Positions 1 to 9,080 of a stretch of DNA of 64,000 nt are shown piece after piece; the first letter of the stretch is position 1, and every line of letters starts with the position of its first letter. A program made the position numbers and the translations under genes. The stretch spans positions 78,936 through 142,935 of the forward strand of contig LNIY01000106.1 of the NCBI GenBank assembly GCA_001449105.1. The letters run 5' to 3'. This DNA is from Caulobacter vibrioides (GTDB taxonomy: Bacteria; Pseudomonadota; Alphaproteobacteria; Caulobacterales; Caulobacteraceae). The notes beneath the pieces were generated by a model that was not told the origin of the DNA, did no database searches, and saw only the letters and a program-made list of their open reading frames with translations.

Positions 1-1282
1 CCGAAGCGCTGATGATGTTGAAGCCCAGCAGCAGGAAGGCCAGCGGCGAGGTCAGGAACACGATGCGCGGCAGCGGGAATTGGAAGTGCAGCATCGCGTT
101 CAGGTAACAAAGCCGCTGGGCCAGGGTCAGGCCCTTGCCGGTCAGCGGATTGTCGACGCGGAAGATCTGGGTCATGCCGCGCGCCCAGCGGATGCGCTGG
201 CCGATGTGCAGGGCCAGGCGCTCGGTGGCCAGGCCCGCCGACAGGCGGATTTCCAGGAAGGCGGTGTTCCAGCCCTTGCGCTGCAGCTTCAGCGCGGTGT
301 GGGCGTCCTCGGTGACGGTCTCGTGGGCGAAGCCGTGGGTCTCCTCCAGGGCCGAGCGGCGGATCACCGCGCACGAGCCGCAGAAGAAGGCCGCGTTCCA
401 CAGGTCGTTGCCCGGCTGGACGACGCCGTAGAAGAGGTCGCCCTCGCCGGGGATGTCCTTCACCGTCTGGATGTTCCGCTGCACCGGATCGGGCGAGTAG
501 AAATGGTGCGGCGTCTGCAGCAGGGCCAGGCGCTGGTCCTCCTGGAACCAGCCGATCGTCATCTGCAGGAAGGCGCGCGTCGGGATGTGGTCGCAGTCGA
601 AGATGCAGACCAGCTCGGCGTCGGTCTGCTCCAGCGCGTGGTTCAGGTTGCCGGCCTTGGCCCCGAAGTTGTCGGGACGGGTCATGTAGATCGCGCCGGC
701 CCGCTCGGCGAATTCCTTGAACTCGGGACGGCGGCCGTCGTCCAGCACGTACACCTTGAAGCGGTCGCGGGGGTAATCCATCCCCAGCGCGGCCAGCACC
801 GTGTCCTGCACGATCTCCAGGCTCTCGTTGTAGGTCGGGATGTAGACGTCGACCCGCGGCCAGGTGTTGGGCGCGCCCTCCAGCGGCCGCACCGGGCGTT
901 GCAGCGGCCAGGCCGTCTGCAGGTAGCCCAGCAGCAGGATCAGCCAGGCGTAGATTTCGGCCAGGTACAGGCCCGTGCCGAAGAACGCCTCGCCGGCGTT
1001 GCGGAAATGCAGGGTCTCGGTCGTGCGCCACCACAGATAGCGGGTGCTGACGATCACCGAGACGATGCACAGGGCGATGGTCAGGTGCTTGGACTGCGAC
1101 AGGCGGTTGGCGACGACCACGCCGACGATGGTCGCGGCGGCGAACAGGACCTGGTCCTTGAAGCTGAGCGGCACGACGATCGCCACGACGGCCACGGCCA
1201 GGAAGGCGGCGATCAGAAGCACCACCCCCGCGCGCAGCATCGCTCGCTCGACGAAGGATTTCGGCGAACCCCCGCTCGTCAT
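1..1282 (-). CDS. bcsA: Cellulose synthase-like family 2 glycosyltransferase (BcsA type), C-terminus outside window
   Basis: An inner-membrane processive glycosyltransferase that would polymerise a beta-glucan from a UDP-sugar. The first 427 codons are visible. Two or more N-terminal membrane segments (about residues 15-80) precede another near 105-125, then the GT2 domain. The family motifs are all present in order: DDG at 181-183, DCD at 229-231, TED near 315 and QRIRW near 350, followed by the start of the C-terminal membrane block. The ATG at 1282 overlaps the stop of a 19-codon upstream ORF (ATGA); an in-frame ATG at 1321 is an alternative start. No PilZ domain can be checked because the gene runs off the window. 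The family is clear, but cellulose as product is inferred. Confidence 0.85.
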   Translation of the reverse strand, partial: MTSGGSPKSFVERAMLRAGVVLLIAAFLAVAVVAIVVPLSFKDQVLFAAATIVGVVVANRLSQSKHLTIALCIVSVIVSTRYLWWRTTETLHFRNAGEAFFGTGLYLAEIYAWLILLLGYLQTAWPLQRPVRPLEGAPNTWPRVDVYIPTYNESLEIVQDTVLAALGMDYPRDRFKVYVLDDGRRPEFKEFAERAGAIYMTRPDNFGAKAGNLNHALEQTDAELVCIFDCDHIPTRAFLQMTIGWFQEDQRLALLQTPHHFYSPDPVQRNIQTVKDIPGEGDLFYGVVQPGNDLWNAAFFCGSCAVIRRSALEETHGFAHETVTEDAHTALKLQRKGWNTAFLEIRLSAGLATERLALHIGQRIRWARGMTQIFRVDNPLTGKGLTLAQRLCYLNAMLHFQFPLPRIVFLTSPLAFLLLGFNIISAS

Positions 1283-1338
1283 GCCAGCACTCGCGAGTCT
1301 TGGTCGTCGAACGACGGCCATGGCTGCACTGCTGTCAT
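1279..1338 (-). CDS. Possible 19-codon leader ORF coupled to bcsA
   Basis: An ATG at 1338 opens 19 codons (MTAVQPWPSFDDQDSRVLA) ending in TGA, whose bases overlap the bcsA ATG as ATGA. A purine-rich stretch (GAGGGAAGG) lies upstream at a usable distance, whereas the bcsA ATG itself has no clear Shine-Dalgarno. Translation of bcsA could therefore depend on this short ORF. It may also be chance, or the true bcsA start may be the in-frame ATG at 1321. Only the ORF and the overlap are seen; the function is inference. Confidence 0.3.
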   Translation of the reverse strand: MTAVQPWPSFDDQDSRVLA

Positions 1339-1779
1339 AGCCGCTGAACCTTCCCTCTTCACAGTCAAGCTTTCCATACGCGCGGACAACCGATGCTATC
1401 TGCTGGGCGTATGGCGCTACAAGCGAGGCTGTAGGACCGATTGGAAAACAGTGCTAGGCGAGAGCTCCGCGACCAAAGGCCGCATTACTTCCAATCACGG
1501 GAAATCCACAGGCTCGACAACCCGATTACAAGAATGAAGGCCATGCGATACTTGAGGGCAACTCTGTCCGCGAGTTCGGACCTGGAGGTACGCCCGAAGG
1601 TGGAAATCACCGTTCAAGGGCGGTTCGAGGGATGGTTTTCAGCGCCCGGCCATCGAGCCAATTCCGGTATCGGTCGATAGCGCCTTTGGCTTAGACCCGG
1701 GCGGAACGGCTCTCTACCGTCAGCCTCAAGAAACGGCCTCCCGGCGTTCGGGAACAGGCCGTCGCTCGGAGAGGACTTC
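1339..1779. other. Intergenic region between divergent bcsA and kdgD
   Basis: About 440 bases without a supportable gene. A 79-codon ORF at 1441-1680 has no family resemblance and no GC bias in third positions, so it was not called. Promoters for the leftward bcsA and rightward kdgD must lie here, but I recognise no convincing motif. Confidence 0.4.
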
Positions 1780-2697
1780 ATGAGCCAGATGTCGCCGACG
1801 GACGTGGCCCGCCAGCTCGGCGGCGGCCTGCTGTCGTTCCCCGTCACCCATTTCGACGCCCAGCACCAGTTCCTGGAAGCGCCCTATCGCGAACACTGCG
1901 CCTGGATGCTGGATCACGAGCTGGCCGGCCTGTTCGCCGCCGGCGGCACGGGCGAGTTCTTCTCGCTGCGTCCCGACGAGGTGGGCAAGGTGGTGCGCGC
2001 GGCGGTCGCCGAGACGGCCGGCAAGATCCCGGTCATCGCCGGCTGCGGCTACGGCACGGCCATCGCCACGGACCTGGCGCGCGACGCCGAGGCCGCCGGC
2101 GCCGATGGTCTGCTGCTGCTGCCGCCCTACCTGACCAACGCCACCCAGGAAGGCCTGCTCGCGCACATCGAGTCGGTCTGCAAGGCCACCAGCCTGGGCA
2201 TCATCGTCTACAATCGCGACAACGCCGTCATCAACGAGGACACCCTCGAGAAGCTGTGCGACCGCAATCCCAACCTCGTCGGCTTCAAGGACGGGGTCGG
2301 CGACCTGGAGCTGATGATGCGGGTCTATGCCCGCATGGGCGACCGCCTGACCTATATCGGCGGCCTGCCGACGGCCGAGACCTTCGCCCTGCCCTACCTG
2401 GAGATGGGCGTGACGACCTATTCGTCGGCGATCTTCAACTTCCTGCCGCAGTGGGCGTTGAGCTTCTACAAGGCCGTGCGCGCCCGCGACCGCGAGGCGG
2501 TGATGACCGGCCTGCGCGACTTCGTGCTGCCCTACATCGCCCTGCGCAACAAGGGTAAGGGCTACGCCGTCTCGATCGTGAAGGCCGGCATGAAGGCCGT
2601 CGGCCGCGACGCCGGCCCGGTGCGCCAGCCGCTGACCGACCTGACGCCCGAGGAGTTCAGCCAGCTCCAGGGCCTGATCGCCCGCGTCCAGGGCTGA
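1780..2697 (+). CDS. kdgD: 5-dehydro-4-deoxyglucarate dehydratase
   Basis: A cytoplasmic aldolase-superfamily (DapA/NAL) enzyme that dehydrates and decarboxylates 5-dehydro-4-deoxy-D-glucarate to alpha-ketoglutarate semialdehyde (EC 4.2.1.41), a late step of glucarate, galactarate and oxidative uronate catabolism. The 305 residues cover the full TIM barrel. Visible motifs are GGTGEF at 55-60, the catalytic Tyr144 in IVYNRDN and the Schiff-base Lys170 in VGFKDGVGD, a family-specific context. An ATG preceded by GGAGAGG (SD) fixes the start. A LysR regulator follows, and a GudP-like glucarate transporter lies about 7 kb downstream on the other strand, supporting a sugar-diacid role. No glucarate or galactarate dehydratase is in the window. 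Confidence 0.92.
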   Translation: MSQMSPTDVARQLGGGLLSFPVTHFDAQHQFLEAPYREHCAWMLDHELAGLFAAGGTGEFFSLRPDEVGKVVRAAVAETAGKIPVIAGCGYGTAIATDLARDAEAAGADGLLLLPPYLTNATQEGLLAHIESVCKATSLGIIVYNRDNAVINEDTLEKLCDRNPNLVGFKDGVGDLELMMRVYARMGDRLTYIGGLPTAETFALPYLEMGVTTYSSAIFNFLPQWALSFYKAVRARDREAVMTGLRDFVLPYIALRNKGKGYAVSIVKAGMKAVGRDAGPVRQPLTDLTPEEFSQLQGLIARVQG

Positions 2698-2820
2698 CCC
2701 CTGAACGCGCTGACCCCCGTCCGGACGCCGGCCCTTCTTCCCGGGAAGAAGGCGCTGGCGATCGGCCCCAACGAACGTCTAGCCTCGCGACTCCAGGGTG
2801 TTGTCGACGGGCGCTTTCCG

Positions 2821-3729
2821 ATGTTCGAACTCAGTCAGCTTCGCTGCTTCGTCGCCACCGCCGAAGAGCTGCATTTCGGCCGCGCGGCCCAGCGGCTGAA
2901 CATGACCCAGCCGCCGCTGAGCCGGCAGGTCCAACTGCTGGAGCGGATCCTCGGCGTCACCCTGCTGGACCGCACCAGCCGCTCGGTGCGCCTGACCCCG
3001 GCCGGCCGCGCCTTCCTGCTGGAGGCCCGCCGCATCCTGCGCCTGGCCGAGAGCGCGGCCCTGGCCACCCGCCGCATCGCCAGCGGCGACGCCGGCCAGA
3101 TCGCCATCGGCTTCACCGCCGTCTCCGGCTACAGCTTCCTGCCGCGCCTGGTGATCCTGTCCAACGCCCGCCTGCCCAACGCCGATCTGACGCTGCGCGA
3201 GATGGTCACCCGCGAGCAGGTCGAGGCGCTGCTGACCGGCCGCATCGACATCGGTCTTGTGCGCCCGCCGATGGACCGCGCCGAGTTCGCCACCGCCCGG
3301 GTGCTGTCCGAGCCCCTGGTCGCGGCCCTGCCCAACGGCGACCCGCGCCTGGTCAAGGCTCGCCTGACCCTGGCCGACTTCGACGCCGGCCCGCTGATCA
3401 TGTATTCGCCCGAGGGCGCGGGCTATTTCTACAACATGCTGACCACCCTGTTCGACGCCCACGGCGTGGCCCCGAACTATGTGCAGCACGTCACCCAGAT
3501 CCACTCGATGCTGGCCCTCGTTCACGCGGGCCTGGGAGCGGCGATCGTGCCGGAATCGGCCATGAGCCTGCACTTCGACGACGTGCAGTTCCGCCCCGTC
3601 GAGACCACGCCCGACCGGCCGGTCGAGCTCTACATGGCCTGGCGCAAGGACAACGAGAGCCCGATCCTGCAGACCTTCATCGACCTTTGCCTGGCCGAGG
3701 CCTCGCCGGCGGATCCGGACGAGCGCTGA
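2821..3729 (+). CDS. LysR family transcriptional regulator
   Basis: A DNA-binding regulator of 302 aa, the usual LTTR size. The N-terminal winged helix-turn-helix (about residues 1-60) has the typical pattern ELSQLRCFVATAEELHFGRA and PPLSRQVQLLE. A periplasmic-binding-protein-like effector domain fills about residues 90-295. It starts 123 bases after kdgD on the same strand, and a carboxylesterase follows 57 bases later, so it probably controls this sugar-acid locus; the ligand is unknown. No strong ribosome-binding site precedes the ATG. Family assignment is certain, the target genes are inferred from position. Confidence 0.9.
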   Translation: MFELSQLRCFVATAEELHFGRAAQRLNMTQPPLSRQVQLLERILGVTLLDRTSRSVRLTPAGRAFLLEARRILRLAESAALATRRIASGDAGQIAIGFTAVSGYSFLPRLVILSNARLPNADLTLREMVTREQVEALLTGRIDIGLVRPPMDRAEFATARVLSEPLVAALPNGDPRLVKARLTLADFDAGPLIMYSPEGAGYFYNMLTTLFDAHGVAPNYVQHVTQIHSMLALVHAGLGAAIVPESAMSLHFDDVQFRPVETTPDRPVELYMAWRKDNESPILQTFIDLCLAEASPADPDER

Positions 3730-3786
3730 CGCGCCGCTCCTCCCGTCGGCCGCGCTCGGCCCAACGATAAAAGACGGGAGACCACC

Positions 3787-5355
3787 ATGACCCTCGACCG
3801 CCGCGCCGTGCTGGCCGCAGCCGCCGGCCTCGCCGCCGCCCCGCTGAAGGTCAACGCCGCCGGCCGGGCTGCCCCGGTGGCGACCACCACGGCGGGCCGG
3901 GGGCGCGGCGCCGAGATAGAAGGGATCAAGGTCTTCAAGGGCGTGCGCTACGGCGCCGACACCTCGGCCCGGCGTTTCCAGCCGGCGCTGGCGGCCCAGC
4001 CCTGGAAGGGTATCGCCGACGCCCTGGCCTACGGCCCGGCCAGCCCGCAGCTGAAGACCGAAGAGGCGACCTCCGAGGACTGCCTGTTCCTCAACGTCTG
4101 GACGCCCGGCCTGGCCGATGGGCGCAAGCGGCCGGTGATGGTCTATGTGCATGGCGGCGCCCACGCCAACGGCTCGGGCTCCAGCCCGCTCTATGACGGA
4201 ACCTGGCTGGCCAGGACCTACGACGTGGTGGTGGTGACCGTGAACCACCGCCTCAACGCCTTCGGCTACAGCTACCTCGCGCGGCTGGGCGGAAGCGAAC
4301 TGGCCGACAGCGGCAATGTCGGCAACCTGGACCTGATCCTCGCCCTGCAATGGGTGCGCGACAACATCGGCGCCTTCGGCGGCGATCCGGGCAACGTCAC
4401 CACCTTCGGCCAGTCGGGCGGCGGGGCCAAGTGCGTCACCCTGATGGCCATGCCGCGCGCGGCGGGCCTCTACCACAAGGTCGCGACCATGAGCGGCCAG
4501 CACGTCACCGCCATGGGGCCGATCCACGCCACCCTCCGCGCCCGCGCCTTCATGGCGACGCTGGGCCTAAAGCCGGACGAGACCGACAAGCTCAAGACCC
4601 TGCCCGCCGCCCAGCTGGTCGAGGCGCTGAAGATGCGCGACCCGCTGGAGCGCAAGGGCGGCATCGTCTTCTGGTCCGTCGTCGACCATGGCGTGTTGCC
4701 GCGCCATCCGTTCTATCCGGACGCCCCGCGCGAGAGCGGGCATGTCCCGATGATCATCGGCAACACTCACGACGAGACCAAGGCCTTCCTCGGCGGGGAC
4801 CCGAAGAACTTCGCCCTGACCTGGGACGAGTTGCCGGGCAAGCTGGAGAACGAGCTGGTGCTCGACATGTCGCCCGAATACCTGGTCGGCCGCTATCGGG
4901 CGCTCTATCCGCAGGCCTCGCCTTCAGACCTTTTCTTCGCCATCACCACAGCCGGGCGCTCGTGGCCCGGCCACCTGATCCAGGCCGAGCAGCGGGCCCG
5001 CATCGGCGCCCCGGCCTGGATGTACCAGCTGGACTTCGGCGCCCAGACCGATCCCCGGATGGGCGCCTATCACAGCTACGACATCGCCCTGGTGTTCGGC
5101 ACGCTGGCCGCCAAGGGCTCGATGACCGGCACGGGCCCGGCGGCGGTCAAGGTCCGCGACCAGATGAGCGCCGCCTTCGCGACCTTCGCCCGGACCGGCG
5201 ATCCCAACTGCGCGGCGATCCCGGCCTGGGAGCGCTACACCCTGCCCCGGCGGCCGACCCTGGTGGTCAACGAGACCTCGGCGATGGTCGATGATCCGCG
5301 CAAGGAGGAACGGGAGATCTTCGCGATCGCGCCGTTCATGAAGGAAGGGACGTAA
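3787..5355 (+). CDS. Type-B carboxylesterase, exported
   Basis: A 522-aa alpha/beta hydrolase of the carboxylesterase type-B family. The N-terminus carries two arginines before an Ala/Leu-rich stretch (DRRAVLAAAAG), so Tat export is likely. Family marks are the oxyanion HGG at 122-124, SEDCLFLNVWTP near residue 96, nucleophile Ser210 in FGQSGGGAK, an acidic residue in the GNTHDETKAF region and the catalytic His in the YHSYDI context. The start ATG follows GGGAG. Within a sugar-acid utilisation locus it may remove ester groups (acetyl, methyl or aryl) from a plant or algal substrate. The substrate itself cannot be read from sequence. Confidence 0.85.
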   Translation: MTLDRRAVLAAAAGLAAAPLKVNAAGRAAPVATTTAGRGRGAEIEGIKVFKGVRYGADTSARRFQPALAAQPWKGIADALAYGPASPQLKTEEATSEDCLFLNVWTPGLADGRKRPVMVYVHGGAHANGSGSSPLYDGTWLARTYDVVVVTVNHRLNAFGYSYLARLGGSELADSGNVGNLDLILALQWVRDNIGAFGGDPGNVTTFGQSGGGAKCVTLMAMPRAAGLYHKVATMSGQHVTAMGPIHATLRARAFMATLGLKPDETDKLKTLPAAQLVEALKMRDPLERKGGIVFWSVVDHGVLPRHPFYPDAPRESGHVPMIIGNTHDETKAFLGGDPKNFALTWDELPGKLENELVLDMSPEYLVGRYRALYPQASPSDLFFAITTAGRSWPGHLIQAEQRARIGAPAWMYQLDFGAQTDPRMGAYHSYDIALVFGTLAAKGSMTGTGPAAVKVRDQMSAAFATFARTGDPNCAAIPAWERYTLPRRPTLVVNETSAMVDDPRKEEREIFAIAPFMKEGT

Positions 5356-5360
5356 AGCCA

Positions 5361-5497
5361 AGATCCTCCCCCTGAAGGGGGAGGTGTCGGCGAAGCCGAC
5401 GGAGGGGGAAGTCGCTGATGACCTTCCACCGCCGCGGCAGCTGAAAACGTCCCCCCTCCGGCCCTCCGGGCCACCTCCCCCAGAGGGGGAGGATCCT
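5361..5497. repeat. Palindromic intergenic repeat, family A copy 1
   Basis: A two-armed element. It begins GATCCTCCCCCTGAAGGGGG, has a GTCGGCGAAGCCGAC inner hairpin, and ends with an inverse arm CCTCCCCCAGAGGGGGAGGATC. Nearly the same sequence recurs at 23190-23327, with relatives at 40303-40400 and 63799-63876. It lies between two convergent genes. Confidence 0.85.
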
Positions 5498-5544
5498 GGA
5501 AGGCGGGAGTTGTCGCGGAGCGACTGACGGGGTCCTCTCCGCCC

Positions 5545-7059
5545 TTACCGACCCACGGCCACGGCCGCCGAGAACGCCGAGGTCGCCCCGGCCGCGGTCG
5601 TCACCGTCGCGGTGATGGCGTCGCCGATCTTGGCCCCCGCGACCTTGCCCGAGAACTCGGCGCGACCGCCAGCGTCGGTCACCGCCTGCACCGCCCCCAG
5701 GTACCGCTCGCCCTCCTGGCCCAGCGGCCGGCTGCCGAACACCTCGATCAGCACGGCGGCGTTGGGCGGGCCGTCCAGCACGCCGCCCACGGCGAGTTCG
5801 TCCTTGACCATGTGAGCGCTCGCCAGCCTCGGCGGCGCCAAGCCGAACTGCGGCGTCGCGTGGCACTTGTCCGGCGCGTTGTCCGCCGTGCAGACCTGGG
5901 CCGCGCCGGCCTTGTCGAACACCACGCCCATGCCGCGCGAACCGACGAAGCTGGCGTGCTCCAGCCCCGGCGGGCCGACGACGATGCCGCCCCGGACCAT
6001 CTTTTCGTCGCACGAGCCGCCAGCCGAGCACAGCATGATCGGCTTGCCGTTGCCGGCGATGGCGTTGCGGCTGATGCGGTTGGCGGCGACCTTGGCCTCC
6101 GGGCGCACGGCGATGCCGATCCCGTTTCCGCGGATCTCGTTACCGGCGATCATGTTGCCCTCGCCGCTGACGCTGATCCCGAAGGCGTTGCCCGTGAAGA
6201 CGTTGGCGCCGATGTAGTTGCGCGCGCCCCAGTTCAGCTGCAGGCCGTCGGAATAGCGGACGAAGCGGTTGCCCACGACGGTGTTGTCGTTGCCCCACAG
6301 GATCTCGATGCCCTGCGAGGGTTCCAGGTTGTCGGTCCCGCCGTCGAAGCTGTTGTCGGCGATCAGGTTGAAGGCCGCCCCGCGCGTCAGCTCCAGGCCA
6401 TCGCCGTTCTCGACGAAGGCGTTGCGCAGCACCTTGTTGTCGAGCGTGGTGTGCGAGGTCGAGCCGCCCTTGCCGTCGTCGCCGCTGAGCATCACGCCGG
6501 CCCCGCCGATGTTGCGCACGATGCGGTTGTCGGCGACCACGGCGTTGGAGGTGCGCAGGATCAGCACGCCGATGCAAAAGCCCCGGATCTCCAGCCCGCG
6601 CAGGCTGACGCCCCTGGTGTCGACCAAAGCAAAGCCCGGGTTGCTGGCGGTGCGGACATTGGTGCCGTACTGGCCCTGGACCATGCCCGGGCAGGACTTC
6701 AGGTCGCGCGGCAGGTAGCCCGAGCCGTCGACGACGTTGTGGCCGCCGGTGCGGGCGAAGGCCTGGCCCTCGATGGCCACCGGCCCCTTGATCGACGGCA
6801 GGGCCGACTTCAGCACGATGGCCGGGGCGGCGATCTCGATGCGGTAGCGGCCGGGCTCGGCGTTGCTGGTCTCGATCGCCCAGCGCAGCGAGCCCCTGGC
6901 CCCGTCGTCGGCCGCGCGGTCGACCAGCAGCAGTTCGGCCTGCGCCCCCGACTGAGCCGGGCCGCCGGCCGCCACCGCGGCGATGGGCTTGGGATCCTGG
7001 GCGAACGCGGGAGAAGCCAGCAGGGCCGCGACGAACGCGGCGGACGCAACCCGAACCAT
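5545..7059 (-). CDS. Secreted right-handed parallel beta-helix protein
   Basis: A secreted protein of about 504 aa with an N-terminal signal peptide ending near AFAQ. Repeated short units (ADNRIVRNIGGAG, LIADNSFDG, VVGNRFVRYSDG, IGANVFTGNAFG, IAGNEIRGNGIG) between about residues 150 and 330 are classic PbH1 coils of a parallel beta-helix, a fold shared by pectate lyases, polysaccharide epimerases and related enzymes. A beta-rich C-terminal domain follows. No catalytic residues can be named. The second ATG (7059, MVRVAS) is preferred over the one at 7071, because the GGAGGG Shine-Dalgarno lies between them. Position among uronate genes suggests an activity on an acidic polysaccharide; this is inference. 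Confidence 0.8.
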   Translation of the reverse strand: MVRVASAAFVAALLASPAFAQDPKPIAAVAAGGPAQSGAQAELLLVDRAADDGARGSLRWAIETSNAEPGRYRIEIAAPAIVLKSALPSIKGPVAIEGQAFARTGGHNVVDGSGYLPRDLKSCPGMVQGQYGTNVRTASNPGFALVDTRGVSLRGLEIRGFCIGVLILRTSNAVVADNRIVRNIGGAGVMLSGDDGKGGSTSHTTLDNKVLRNAFVENGDGLELTRGAAFNLIADNSFDGGTDNLEPSQGIEILWGNDNTVVGNRFVRYSDGLQLNWGARNYIGANVFTGNAFGISVSGEGNMIAGNEIRGNGIGIAVRPEAKVAANRISRNAIAGNGKPIMLCSAGGSCDEKMVRGGIVVGPPGLEHASFVGSRGMGVVFDKAGAAQVCTADNAPDKCHATPQFGLAPPRLASAHMVKDELAVGGVLDGPPNAAVLIEVFGSRPLGQEGERYLGAVQAVTDAGGRAEFSGKVAGAKIGDAITATVTTAAGATSAFSAAVAVGR

Positions 7060-7088
7060 CGATCCCTCCATTCAAAACTCACAACACG

Positions 7089-7226
7089 CGTCATCCCGGA
7101 AAGCCCGCAGGGCTTATCCGGGACCCAGGCGACTGGGCGCGGCGCCCCGATCGACCACCCTTCTGTTCGCCGGCGCAATGCGGTTGCCCCTGGGTCCCGG
7201 ATCGGCCTTCGGCCGTCCGGGATGAC
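7089..7226. repeat. Palindromic intergenic repeat, family B copy 1
   Basis: Flanked by TCATCCCGGAAAGCCCGCAG at the left and GGCCGTCCGGGATGACG at the right, with internal GGGACCCAGG and CCTGGGTCCC arms. The same architecture recurs at 14382-14523. It fills the space between the beta-helix gene and the next minus-strand gene. Confidence 0.8.
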
Positions 7227-7235
7227 GAACGGGAG

Positions 7236-9080
7236 TTACCCCACCCTGTCCCACGGAAAGCTCAGCGTCGGCTGGTTGGCGTGGCGCTTCATCTTCAGGG
7301 TCAGGCGCGCGCCCGCGCCCGGCGCCAGCCGCACCGTGAAGGCCGAGGCGTCGACCGCCTGGGTCGCCCCCTCGCCGATCGCGGCGCCGAGGATCTGGTG
7401 CTCGCCATAGGCGCCGCCCTGCACGGTGACCGTGCGCGGCGCGACGGGGCTGAGATTGACCAGGCTGACCACCGTCTCGTCGTCGCTCAGGCGTTCGACC
7501 AGGGCCGCCACGTCGGGCGGCGCGCCGGCCCGGCGGCGCTCGGGATCGAAGTAGCGCAGGCGGGCGTAGTGCAGCGCGCCTCCCTGCGAGGGCGAAGACT
7601 TCGACCACGGCGGCCGGGCGATGTGGATGCCGCCCTCCATCAGGTGGATCAGGGCCGTGACGCTGGCCGGATTGATGTCGAGCGCGGCGTCGGCCAGGCG
7701 GGTGTCGGGGGTCGACGCATCGTCGCGCTGGGCCTGGGCGCGGGCGCGCACCCGTTCCAGGTCGCCGCGCAGGGCCTTGGCAGGAAACGAGGGATCCTTG
7801 CCATCCAGCCAGTCGAGCCAGGGATGGCCGGCGGCCCGCTGGCGGTCGGCGCCCTTCATCGACAGGTACCAGATTTCCAGCCCGTTCAACTGGTACTCGC
7901 CGGGCGCATAGCCGTACCAGCCCTTGGGGCCGTGCATGCGCGGGGTCGAGACCTTGCCGTCCACGACCTTCTTCTGGGCGTTGATGACGTCGTTCTGGCG
8001 GCGCCAGACGTCGAGATACTTGTCGTCGCCGGTCAGCAGGTAGGCGTTCATGAAGCCGACGACGGCGCGCGGCACGCGGTTGCGGTCCTCGCGCTTGCCG
8101 GTCTGGGGCACCACGGGGCTGAAGCCCCAGCCGTAGGTCCCGCTCCACCACCGGCCCTTGGGGACCTGGCCGTCCAGGCCGACCTTGCTGGGGATCACGT
8201 CGCCGTTGGCCCTCGCCCGCTCGATCCAGCCGTCGACGTATTTCAGGATCCAGTCGCGGTACCTGGCCTCGTGGTCGAGCATGTAGGCGTTCATCACCAG
8301 GCTGGTGGCCTGCAGGTTCAGCGGGCTGTCGCCGACCACGTCGCCGTACTCGTCGTAGTGGCGCAGGGTCTCCTCATAGGAGCGCTCGCCGTGCTCCATG
8401 TAGAAGTGGGTCACGTCGAAGGGATCGCCCGCCCAGTCCAGCGGCGTGGCCTGGCGCAGCATCGGACCCCGGCTGCCGGTGATCATGCTGCGGATGATGT
8501 TGAGCTTGGGGTCGTAGTTCGGGGTGCTCGGGTCCTCGCCGGTGTAGAAGCCCGAGAACCGTTTCGCCCGCTCGCGGAAGCGCGGGTCGTTGGGCGCGGA
8601 AAGGCCCAGCAGGTTGAACACCGACAGCCCCTCGGAGAGGTGCTGCCAGTCGCTCATGACCGGGAATTCCTTGTAGTACATGCCCTCGCGCGCGAACGGC
8701 ACGTCCTTGGTCTTGGCCGCCGTGTACTGGCGGACATTGCCCTCGAAGGCCTTCTGCGCCAGTTCGAGCACCCGGTCGCCAGCGCCCAGCGCATGCAGGG
8801 TCGGCCAGTCGTTGACGTTCTCGATGGCGTCGTCGGGGCCGTCGTTGGCGCCCCAGCGCTCGAAGGCCAAGAGGTAGCCGCGCTCGTCGAAATAGCGGGC
8901 GAAGAAGGCCTCGCAGGCCTCCTCGTTGGCCTTCAGCAGCTCGCGTTGCAGCAGGGCCCACTCGGGCGCGACCATCGGCGTCGTGACGCTGAGGGCGGCG
9001 AGCGCGGCGCTCGCCGTGCGGCCCAGTCCCGCGAGAACCAGGGCCGAGGCGCCGGCCAGGACGTGGCGTCGAGAAAGCAT
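7236..9080 (-). CDS. Tat-exported protein of unknown family (possible polysaccharide-active enzyme)
   Basis: A 614-aa protein with a Tat-like N-terminus (MLSRRHVLAGAS, then a hydrophobic stretch). The body is rich in Trp, Tyr and His segments, with a long helical-looking region (about residues 40-430) that resembles alpha/alpha-toroid polysaccharide lyases and hydrolases. The C-terminal 120 residues look beta-sandwich-like (VVSLVNLSPV, APRTVTVQGG). I do not recognise a named family. The start ATG overlaps the stop of the upstream transporter gene (TGATG), so the two are translationally coupled. Coupling to a GudP-like transporter suggests it processes the uronate- or glucarate-containing substrate in the periplasm. 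The reaction is unknown. Confidence 0.85.
   Translation of the reverse strand: MLSRRHVLAGASALVLAGLGRTASAALAALSVTTPMVAPEWALLQRELLKANEEACEAFFARYFDERGYLLAFERWGANDGPDDAIENVNDWPTLHALGAGDRVLELAQKAFEGNVRQYTAAKTKDVPFAREGMYYKEFPVMSDWQHLSEGLSVFNLLGLSAPNDPRFRERAKRFSGFYTGEDPSTPNYDPKLNIIRSMITGSRGPMLRQATPLDWAGDPFDVTHFYMEHGERSYEETLRHYDEYGDVVGDSPLNLQATSLVMNAYMLDHEARYRDWILKYVDGWIERARANGDVIPSKVGLDGQVPKGRWWSGTYGWGFSPVVPQTGKREDRNRVPRAVVGFMNAYLLTGDDKYLDVWRRQNDVINAQKKVVDGKVSTPRMHGPKGWYGYAPGEYQLNGLEIWYLSMKGADRQRAAGHPWLDWLDGKDPSFPAKALRGDLERVRARAQAQRDDASTPDTRLADAALDINPASVTALIHLMEGGIHIARPPWSKSSPSQGGALHYARLRYFDPERRRAGAPPDVAALVERLSDDETVVSLVNLSPVAPRTVTVQGGAYGEHQILGAAIGEGATQAVDASAFTVRLAPGAGARLTLKMKRHANQPTLSFPWDRVG

Noticed and set aside
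80..1537. 485-codon plus-strand ORF at the left edge
   Set aside because: Antisense of the BcsA-like gene, whose DDG, DCD, TED and QRIRW motifs are all on the minus strand.
1441..1680. 79-codon ORF between bcsA and kdgD
   Set aside because: No family resemblance, no codon bias and no ribosome-binding site.
2779..4527. Long minus-strand ORF opposite the LysR and carboxylesterase genes
   Set aside because: A mirror of strongly GC-biased coding sequence; no family resemblance, and both plus-strand genes are clearly real.
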